The position numbers were made by a program, and so were the translations under genes. Below, in pieces: positions 20,001-27,704 of a stretch of 28,912 nucleotides of DNA. Source of the DNA: Phoronis australis (lineage: Eukaryota; Phoronida; Phoronidae); contig NMRA01000008.1 of the NCBI GenBank assembly GCA_002633005.1, positions 1,997,456 to 2,026,367 of the forward strand. The letters are read 5' to 3'. The notes beneath the pieces are model-generated. The model was not told the origin of the DNA. It saw only the letters and a list, made by a program, of their open reading frames with translations, and did not search any database. Position 1 is the stretch's first letter. Each line of letters starts with the position of its first letter.

Positions 20001-23000
20001 GCAATATAGATGCAGGGAACATTCATCATGCAGTTACCCAGAAACTCTCTGGTAACACGCGGGACCGAAGTCTGCCATTAACGATATATTGGTTCTAGAA
20101 TAGCAACAATAAACAGTCATTGTACTTCGTTGACACAGAGATATATCATAGTCTCGCAGATGTATACCCCCATTCACTGGGCAGACAAAGATGTGCCGTT
20201 ACAGGCTCACATTTATAGAAAAAAATCAGAAACTTTGTCCATTCTCACACTAACAACCACATAGAATGCTTAAAATATACTGCACTGATAAAAAAGCCAG
20301 ATAAATTTATCGTTTTCAATAAGTAGCAAGCCCATCTAAAATTGGGCAATCACAACTAAATCAATCTTTCCAACTAAACATAGTGCGTCAATTAATCAAG
20401 TCTTTCCAGAAAATACAAATCAATATGCTTTTATGCTTTCAGTTCATTTACCACACATAGCAAGATAACAGGTCAACTTTATGAAACTAACCGTGTGTGA
20501 TGGAAGGGGATTAGCTTTATGTCTCTCAAAATCTATTTTCGCTTCTTCTTCAGCAATTATTTTCTGCACCCTCACTTTCACTTTATCCGACTTCTCTGGA
20601 TTCGCGCATGCAAACTGTTTCCTCGATGCTTGTATTAGTCTCTCCTAAGAAAATTGAATACGACGTGTTGTATCATATTAAGTATCAAGGTCACCATGGT
20701 TACCCATTCACTCAAAACACACACCCCAGGATAGATTTCAAAAAAACACAGAAAAAATTTGAATTTGTTTCATACAAGCACAATATTTTCAAATGGTAAA
20801 AGATTTGACTCAATTTTTGCTGTTCTTCAATAACTTAGCACAAAGTTAATAGTCAAACAATTACTGTAGTTTCTCTGCAGCAAATATATTTCAAAATTTC
20901 AATTAATTTGTTTCTATATGACCACTCATGCTTCTTTTCACTGATTAGCAAACTTTTGTTTACATAATCAAGAGTTTATGATTTTTGTGTCCTGTAATTG
21001 GTCAGATCAGGAATAGTAAGATGTAACATGGAAGCGACGAGAATGAATGGAGATGTACCATGGCTAGCTGGGCAACATCACTTCATAACGGAAGTCATCG
21101 AGCATTGTATCATCCAATCACAGGACAGAAGTATCAGTGGCCATGTAATAAAACGTGATACTACCATCGAGATCGGTCCTTATTTATATAATAACATTTG
21201 CAACACACTATACAGTGACATTCATCACATGAATAATCTGCTTATAATTATATCCCACCTCTGCCTGACGTCTGTTCTCTTCACGTATTTCAGCCATGAC
21301 GTTTTTCACCTTTGGCAAGTCATACGTTGTCTTGGGAACTGCCTTGTGCTTTTTAAGTTTTGGAATCTAAACAAGCACCAAAAGGTCTGAGTGAATGTTT
21401 ATCAGAAGAGACTAAACTACTTTAAATACATACACAGCTATCGTATATAGGTTGCTTCAAAGGCCGATTATTTTGCATCAAAAAATGAAAACTTATTACC
21501 AAACACTCGTTTATGACATCTACACGACCCAAAAGATGTTAGCAATAAACTACAACTTTCTTACTTTCATTTTTGTGAGGAAATTTGACAAATTAGAATT
21601 TTACTTGTCAGCCAAATTGTCGGTTAAATATTAAGAATTACCGTATAGGTAATTCAGAATGGTCGAAAGAGCTGCATGCTCAGCCCCCCAATCACGAACA
21701 GTCCCCCACAATCATGAACAGTCCCCCACAATCATGAACAGTCCCCCACAATCATGAACAGTCCCCCACAATCATGCCAAGTAGGTAGCCAAGAAAAAGC
21801 CACATAACATAACGCAATAACCTAAACCTTTATGAAACAACAAAATAAAACATACAACTGAGAGAAAAAAAGATAAAACTATGTAAACAAATGAACACAG
21901 CAGATGAGGCATTCTATAACAACAACAACAACACAACTACATGGCAGTAAAAATGAACAATTAAAAACTTACAAAACAGCACAATGACTAAAAATAAGAT
22001 ATAATTAAATCAACGAATTTGACAACATTTAGAAAACATCGACCGCTGGTCATGTAACAAATGTAGGAGATGATCAAAATGCATTTGTTAAAACAAAATG
22101 TCGTCCTGAAACAATTTAAAAGTTAGAACGTTTCATACTTACAGGCTGAGGCATTGGAACACTCCTTGGGCGAGGCTGGGTTATGTTGAATGGTTTGACA
22201 GCTGTAAGCAAAACATGATCAAGAAATAAAAAAATGTTGTAGGGAGCGAAACGACTGTCAAGTAGCACAGTTGACACAGGGACAATATCGTAACGGAGGC
22301 ATGAAAATTGACAAATGAGGAACGAATGCTGTTATCGTATTAATACCACAGAAGTACAGTCACTGTGATAAAAAAGAAAATGACAAAAAAGGGAAAATCG
22401 TTAATATAAATTCATTTAAAAATTAGTCAAATTTTATTTATAGCTACATTCATGCCACACATTGCTATTTGTTACACAAGTTACTTTCCAGTGCACTACA
22501 ACACAATCTACTACGAACCTGTGGTTTTTACTTCTGGTTTCTTTGGTTTAACCTTGTTTTGTACTTTATCCGACAAATACTGTAAGACTTCACACAGTTC
22601 AGGTAGCCACCTAGAGGAACACAAAACAGCATTTAGGAATGATAACCTCACAATGTGGAAAAAAGAAGAAACAATGTTAAGACAGGACTTGTGATTAACA
22701 TAATTAGTTTCTTCCTGACAATCCACACATGAAGTGAGAGTGTAACATAATTGCAAACCATAAGACAATAAGACTCTATGTAAGTACTGCACGTGCACCT
22801 CTTTTAACTTTGTGCTGCACAAAATCCAAGAAATGATTCAGAGGAAGAATATGAAAAATCTTCAAATGGTTTTAAAAATGATGGCTTGACCGAAAATATG
22901 TTTTTAATCAGCCAAACATCAAAGAAACTTCAGCTTAAAAACGGCTTGTCCACAATCAACACAACACTTCATCCCTATCACAAACAAGGTCACATTTACA

Positions 23001-25251
23001 ACAGTCTCTACGACAGTGTAAAATCCAATTTGATACTTGGTAAAAAGGATATCAACTGAGGAGACTGAGCTGAGCATGAGTACACCCATACTACACCAAA
23101 TTGCAATACCATATTACAGTGGACAGCATCACAATCATTTCGTGGAAATCATCACTTACAAGGGTCCTGGATTTTGAGAACAATTTTGATGCCTATTAGT
23201 CAGTGGACAAAACTGGTTCTCAAACTGCAGGAACCCTGTGACTATGACCCATTTGCTCACCGAAGGAGTGGTGACACAAGAGTTGTTTGAACAAAACTGG
23301 TGTCATAAAGCTTGTTCCATTCATCCTTCATCCAAGTCCGTAAGTTCCTCTCATCCAAGAAGAAACTGAAAAACTGGAGAGCAAACATGTTCAATAGGCA
23401 ACACTCTAGTCTGTTTACATCTCATGATAGAACACAAAGACATTTTAACTTGACTATCCTTGACGACGTAATAAAGAAACACTTTAGTCTATGTATACCT
23501 TATTATATAGCACAGGGATATTTTAACATGACTGCCCCAAGATGCTATACAAGAACACTATGGTTATGTATATCTTATGGTATAATGCTAGGACATTTTA
23601 GCTTGACTATACTTGATGATGTAATACAGATACACACTTACTAGTCTGTGTATACTTTATTATAGCACAGGGATAACTTATCATGACTGTCTAATGATGC
23701 TATACAGGAACACCCTAGTCATGTATATCTTATGATATAATGCGAGGACATTTTAACATGACTATGCCAAAAATTGTAATACAGAAAACTCTAGTCAGTG
23801 TAAATCTCATGATGAAACACAGGGACATATTAACTTGAAAATCCTTGAAGATGTAGCGCAAAAACATCCACTCTGTGTATACCTTATACATCTTGTTTGT
23901 ATCTTGTGTGGTGATGAACTTTCTGTAGTGAGCTACACCCAATTCATCGAGTCGAAACAGCGCCAGGTAGCACAATACTGGGAAAGGAAATGTTGAGTTA
24001 GTGACAGGATATAGTCAACACACAGGCCTCCCTCACTCAAATAGACGTAATTTGTCACAGCATTTAAAATAACATATTTTTTGTCAAGCATGTTTCAGGT
24101 TCTGCCTGAGGTGATAAAGCTGCTATAATTCCAACTTGTCATCAAAAATTGAACTTTGATTTAGACCACTAGCAGAACTGCAAAAACTTAATATATCAAA
24201 TTGTTCTCAACTTAACACAGACTTCCTTAAATAAGACACAATTTCAGGACCTGGAAAAACTGGTAGTTCATTGTTGCTTTAAACCAAAATCAACAGACAG
24301 GTCTGTAATGGCGTGTCATTTTATACACCGTGCACGGTCTCAAGCAATCACGAACTATCAGATCTTTCAAAGTCCAGAAATCACTTCCCATCTGAGTACA
24401 ACCAATTCAGAAGCAGTCTTATAAGTTCAAGTGCTCTAAATCAAGTCTTTTTTCTATGACAGAACGTGGGGTTCTACCAGTTTTACATCACCCATTACAG
24501 TTCAATAAACTAACATCAACCCTGACTCCAAACCATATTGTATTCGCATTCTCGTTTGAGTACCTGAATGCTTACCAGTATAAGTGCTCGTCTGTGAACG
24601 TAAGCTTTTCTTTCCATCTCTGACAAAGAAACCATCAGTTACAACCTTCATGACAGCTGAGTAGCGCACACAGCCAGAAAAGACCTCTACGACAAACGTA
24701 ATATCATCTTCTTCTAAACCCTAACAACAGAATGAAAATTTTCTTACATTTTATTCTTGTTACAAACATCATGAAAGAAATCAAATAATGCACAGCAAGC
24801 CGGTAAAAAACTGTTTTACATGCCAAACTTTAACAATGCCAGCTGTATTCAATTTACTTATAATTTACAAAAATTAATACATTTTTATGTATCATACTAA
24901 CGTTCACGTAGTAGTTCAGAAATTCTCCGACAGCAATTATAATCATTTTCATAAATGCAATAATTAAAAATTCGAAATTGATGTAGGCGTATAATTATGA
25001 AACAATTATAAAATTATTTTGCTGCTGGTCTCTTTCCAGGAAATGAGGAAATGAGGAAATGCATTTTGTTTTCAAAATTAACAAATTAAAAATAAGAAAT
25101 TGCAGTTTCCTAAGTGCATGTTTAGGCCAGTAATGCTCACTTTACATGTCTTTTTATACAGGTCCAGGTGGTCTTCTATTGACACGTTCACATGGTCATA
25201 TGTGTCCAGCATGTCAGCACATATGTGCACCAGCTTCTTGTAATTCGTCAT
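14094..25251 (-). CDS. CFAP99: Cilia- and flagella-associated protein 99, complete, 15 coding exons
   Basis: CFAP99 is an axonemal protein of motile cilia and flagella; its molecular role is poorly defined. Exons in transcription order: 25251-25141, 24720-24576, 23977-23883, 23373-23261, 22610-22519, 22201-22143, 21366-21259, 20644-20492, 18951-18863, 18594-18331, 17741-17659, 16841-16648, 15537-15374, 14657-14471, 14246-14094. Every junction is GT-AG and in phase; the sum is 2010 nt, 669 residues plus TAG (14096-14094). Residues 1-185 form a helical domain with the family signatures VVEVFSGCVRYSAVMKVVTD, CYLALFRLDELG and LRTWMKDEWNKLYD. A Pro/Lys linker follows (KPFNITQPRPRSVP, about 187-200). 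From about residue 220 to 610 the protein is Glu/Lys/Arg/Gln-rich coiled coil (for example RQNLIRENKEKVKEMKEEAK). I start at MTNYKKLV because TTTTCCAG lies just upstream as an acceptor; MTIAFPVI, 8 codons earlier, would be intronic. No signal peptide or membrane segment. Family call rests on recalled similarity. Confidence 0.9.
14658..16647 (-). other. CFAP99 introns around exon 15374-15537
   Basis: Introns 14658-15373 (716 nt) and 15538-16647 (1110 nt) are AT-rich with canonical ends. Their short reading frames on both strands are not supported by any family resemblance. No repeat or RNA gene recognised. Confidence 0.6.
16923..17032. mobile_element. 110-bp foldback MITE, copy 1
   Basis: The two ends are inverted repeats of about 45 bp: both read GGCAATAGTC inward, then a CTTAC-containing segment, then GAGAACCAGTTT before a short centre (GTCCAGCGAATAATGGGCAT). 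It lies in the CFAP99 intron 16842-17658. A second copy in the opposite orientation is at 23144-23249. No coding capacity. Confidence 0.75.
17231..17313 (+). repeat. Degenerate 14-bp tandem repeat, six copies
   Basis: Units such as TCAGGCTCTGCAAG, TCAGGCCCTACCGG, TTAGGCCCTACCAG and TCAGGCTCTACAGA follow each other every 13-14 bp. It is GC-rich compared with the surrounding CFAP99 intron and directly precedes the diverged dispersed repeat starting near 17322. Confidence 0.85.
17322..17470 (+). repeat. Diverged dispersed repeat, copy 1
   Basis: It runs from AAGCGTGTAATTTTATGCGC through a TTGAGTACGG segment to ACTAAATCAAAAGTT. It resembles 24308-24452 in order and spacing of blocks, with many substitutions. 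An open frame over part of it (17338-17541) is probably fortuitous. Confidence 0.5.
17742..18330 (-). other. CFAP99 intron, nothing recognised
   Basis: 589 nt of AT-rich intron between coiled-coil exons; canonical donor GTAATA and acceptor ATTTCAG on the minus strand. I see no repeats or genes. Confidence 0.6.
18952..20491 (-). other. Largest CFAP99 coding-region intron, nothing recognised
   Basis: 1540 nt with donor GTTAGT and acceptor ATTGCAG on the minus strand. Strongly AT-rich, with no clear repeat, RNA gene or protein-like reading frame. Confidence 0.6.
20645..21258 (-). other. CFAP99 intron with a small inverted repeat
   Basis: GTCCTGTAATTGG (20989-21001) is inverted at 21114-21126 with one mismatch, enclosing about 110 bp. 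The plus-strand 130-codon frame from 20998 overlaps CFAP99 exon 21259-21366 in antisense and looks fortuitous. Confidence 0.45.
21682..21776 (+). repeat. 20-bp minisatellite, about 4.8 copies
   Basis: The unit GTCCCCCACAATCATGAACA repeats from 21701 to 21776 without change; a diverged copy (CACGAACA) precedes it from about 21682. It lies in the CFAP99 intron 21367-22142, otherwise AT-rich. The C5 tracts give strong strand asymmetry. Confidence 0.97.
23144..23249. mobile_element. Foldback MITE, copy 2, inverted relative to copy 1
   Basis: It aligns along its length with the reverse complement of 16923-17032, sharing TTTTGAGAAC, TTTGATGCC, TGGACAAAACTGGTTCTC and TGCAGGA blocks. It lies in the CFAP99 intron 22611-23260, and its border is about 11 nt from the 5' end of that intron. 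Its ends are more diverged than those of copy 1. Confidence 0.7.
23408..23882 (-). repeat. Degenerate ~77-bp tandem repeat, about six copies, abutting CFAP99 exon 3
   Basis: On the plus strand the motif AGTCTGTGTATACCTTAT with variants starts at 23408, 23486, 23561, 23643, 23717, 23793 and 23870, a spacing of 74-82 bp. Each copy continues with an ACAGGGACATTTTAACATGACT-like stretch and a GATGATGTAATACAG-like stretch. The last start coincides with the splice donor of CFAP99 exon 3 (23883). The array fills nearly all of the intron 23374-23882. Confidence 0.85.
24308..24452 (+). repeat. Diverged dispersed repeat, copy 2
   Basis: Counterpart of 17322-17470 in the same orientation: GGCGTGTCATTTTATACACC, then CTGAGTACAACC, then CTCTAAATCAAGTC. 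It lies in the CFAP99 intron 23978-24575. Similarity is patchy, so the borders are approximate. Confidence 0.5.
24721..25140 (-). other. First CFAP99 coding intron, nothing recognised
   Basis: 420 nt, very AT-rich, donor GTGAGC and acceptor TTGTTAG on the minus strand. No repeat or gene seen apart from a short doubled GAAATGAG near 25040. Confidence 0.6.
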
Positions 25252-25256
25252 AATTA

Positions 25257-26762
25257 CTGGAAAAGCAATAGTCACAGCACTCTAACATGTCACTGCAGAA
25301 TTATGGTGAAATCTTACAAAATTTGGACAAAGCCAATTGTCAAAAGTGTACTTTTTTCACTTTTTAAAATCTTTTAACGTTGCTGTGAACACTCATAATT
25401 TCTCAAAATATTATTTCATGATAATTATGTATCCTTCAAGAAAAGGTTTAAAAAATTACATTTCACTTGTAATCAGTGTTACTTTAGAATTTGATTCACA
25501 ATTTTGCCCACATGGCTCCAAAGATATACATTTGCATTCATACAACTTTGTATCAAGTAAACCGTACCACAGGGAATTTCCGATACATTATTAAGCCTCA
25601 GGGCGTATATTCGGAAATAGGATATTTTTTCTTTCCGATACCTCAAATAATGGTCCAAGCATAACTTCAGAAACAGGGTGCCAATGAACAGAAAAAGTTC
25701 AAAAGAGACAACCACATGGAAAGTGGACCAATATTAAGGGGAATGCTCACCAATATGGAAGACAGATGAAATTTTATTTTTTTATTTGATATTATATTTG
25801 TATTATGTTTTTTACATTGTACCAAAAATGCTGGGTCATAGTTATGTTCTGTACCATATTTGTCAACAAACAATATTTTGAAAAATTGCAATTTTGGTAA
25901 TAATTTTTGTCCGAAACTTAAAAAAGAGATTACCATTAACTATGTTTATTTGTTAGATAAGCCAAAAATGAACTTTGTAATGTTTTTCACAAAGCCTTGC
26001 TTTTGTTTGTCACTCGCTGACAGTGACACTGGTTATTTTGGGAAACTCTGCATAGGCCTTCCATACGCCGGAGGCTTTTCGGCGTATTCATGCTCGAAGT
26101 ATTTTTTGATCAGTCCTTTGTTCAGTTGCCCAAATCGGCAACTGGCCATTTCTACACTGTTCGCACCAGGGGATGGCCAGTTGGACAACTTAACAAAGAC
26201 AAAGATTGAATACGGGGGTATTTCTTTGAGCAGGAAGGAGTGAAAGACATCAACGGCTTCCTTATAAGGTGTCCCTCCATGTGCAAAATGTACTTTGACT
26301 TTGATGGCTTAATCAGCGAGAAGCATAATTCACCAAAAAACTTATGGCACATGAAGGGCCTATTGGATGGCCACCGTCCCTACTGAGCCCAGGGCAGTTG
26401 GGACTGTGGTACTTCATAAGATTTTGCACATAGCTTGTTATACTCTGCTTGAGTTTCATGGCAAGGTGACGAGCAGACAGTGTGAAATTTCGAGGTCTAT
26501 GTAAGGCTAACACACCGTGGTACCAGCTGTACTTTGTACACCTGGCTGACTGGCTAGTTAAGAGTCAAACTATGACTGCCAATGTCAATGTGCCCTGATT
26601 CTGATTGTGAAGTCGAGACCACAACGCCGAAATCCCCGTTTACCATATTAGGATAAATTATCAAATGCTGGAATCTTATCTAATCCAAGCTGATGTTATA
26701 AGGAAGACTATTAATAAGTAGCAGTAAATATAAGTCCAAATATTCATTCCGAAATGTCTTAC
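25257..26762 (-). other. Probable CFAP99 5' UTR intron
   Basis: It is bounded on the minus strand by a donor GTAAGA (26762-26757) and an acceptor TTTTCCAG (ends 25257). It contains several unrelated short frames, the longest plus-strand one 25860-26243 (127 codons), which I do not recognise and which overlaps equally long frames on the other strand. A small GC-rich hairpin (CGCCGGAGGCTTTTCGGCG, near 26068) is the only other structure noted. Confidence 0.4.
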
Positions 26763-26850
26763 CAAGTACACAAAATAATGAAGCAATAAGTTTCCAATCT
26801 TCCACTTGTTTGTTGACAACCGATCAATGCGCATGCGTTATTCATTTTTC
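26763..26850 (-). other. CFAP99: Probable non-coding first exon of CFAP99
   Basis: A minus-strand donor (TTG|GTAAGACAT) ends at 26763, and upstream of it lie NRF1- and ETS-like promoter motifs. The first coding exon begins with an acceptor 5 nt before the ATG, so a 5' UTR exon must exist; this is the best candidate seen. The 5' border (transcription start) is a guess. Confidence 0.35.
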
Positions 26851-27023
26851 CGGTTTTAATCTCGCCTAAAGGTGGCACTTCGGATGCCGGTGATAACCGA
26901 AAAGTTACGAACCCGTTATTTATGCACGAAGAGTAAGTGCGTCTGCCTTAGCTGCGTTGTGCAACTGTGCAAATTCCTAAATAACTCGTATTTATCCTTT
27001 CGTTGTCAAACGTTTGCCTCAGA
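26808..27023. promoter_or_regulatory. Likely bidirectional promoter between CFAP99 and a divergent gene
   Basis: The region includes a palindromic NRF1-type site TGCGCATGCG (26829-26838), an ETS-type core TTTTCCGG (26847-26854) and an X-box-like GTTTGTTGACAAC (26808-26820; one mismatch to GTHNYY-N-RRNAAC). It is more GC-rich than its surroundings. NRF1 and ETS sites mark many TATA-less divergent promoters in animals, and RFX X-boxes mark ciliary genes, which fits CFAP99. Confidence 0.45.
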
Positions 27024-27047
27024 ATGAGTGGCAACATTGAGGAAGAG
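27024..27047 (+). CDS. Possible first coding exon of an unidentified divergent gene
   Basis: ATG at 27024 (A at -3) opens MSGNIEEE and ends exactly at a strong donor, GAG|GTGAGT (27048-27053). It lies downstream of the promoter motifs and in the opposite direction to CFAP99. Eight residues are too few to name the gene and the next exon is not recognised before the window ends. An alternative donor, GA|GTAAGTGC at about 26932, could end an upstream non-coding exon. Confidence 0.35.
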
Positions 27048-27700
27048 GTGAGTTTTTCTTAAATCCATTGCAATGTTTTGTTGACTTTTTGCAAATAGTG
27101 AATAACAAGAGGGTCACAATAGACTGAACGATGGAAGTGGAACACTGACTGGGAGAAACGCCGTTCATTTAGCTGTTGAGTGACATAGCCATAGGCCTAA
27201 ATAAATAAATAAATAAAGGAGCAAGAACTCTGTTATTCACCTGTTCACGGCACCAGTATATGGGGTCTGGGTTTTCAAACAGTTGAAAACAGAGTGCGTC
27301 ATGTATTCCCTGGGTGGGGAATTCCAGTTTTTGAACTTATCTTATCACCCTAGGTGGTCTACAGCTACAGTGAGAAAAGCTTACACTGACATGAGTTGGC
27401 TGATTTAATTGGGCTTTTTGAATTTTGGCTAATATAGTTTACATGTCACTTACGGGCCACTAATCAAACCTGTAGTGCTAGTGAGCGACTTCTAAATTCT
27501 GACGAAATTCAAAGTCATTAGATAATTTGGCGTAGAATTTTAATGAGAAGTTGTACATAGGCCTACCACTCTTGAATTACGCATCAAATATTAACCTGCA
27601 TGCACACGTTGGAATTAGGATCGCGTCAACACATTTATCTGCATAAATTATTCAACGAATATTACTGCATGGATATGGGGCCCTTCGAAAGAGCCATTTT
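27048..27700 (+). other. Putative intron or flank with an AAAT microsatellite
   Basis: Starts at the GTGAGT donor. A short AAAT tandem (four to five units) lies at about 27199-27219. No protein-like reading frame or other repeat recognised. Confidence 0.5.
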
Positions 27701-27704
27701 CATT

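Noticed and set aside
20998-21390. 130-codon plus-strand frame
   Set aside because: It overlaps CFAP99 exon 7 in antisense and the composition looks like translated intron.
23359-23368. Alternative acceptor TTTTTCAG for CFAP99 exon 4
   Set aside because: Using it gives an immediate frame stop (CTTGGATGA); the upstream CTCTCCAG keeps phase and yields FFSFFLDERNLRTW.
25252-25275. Upstream in-frame ATG for CFAP99 (MTIAFPVI)
   Set aside because: The sequence between the two ATGs contains a pyrimidine-rich acceptor (CTATTGCTTTTCCAG), so the upstream ATG is probably intronic.
25860-26243. 127-codon plus-strand frame in the CFAP99 5' intron
   Set aside because: The longest frame there, but not recognisable, overlapped by comparable frames on the other strand, and without clear promoter or splice signals.
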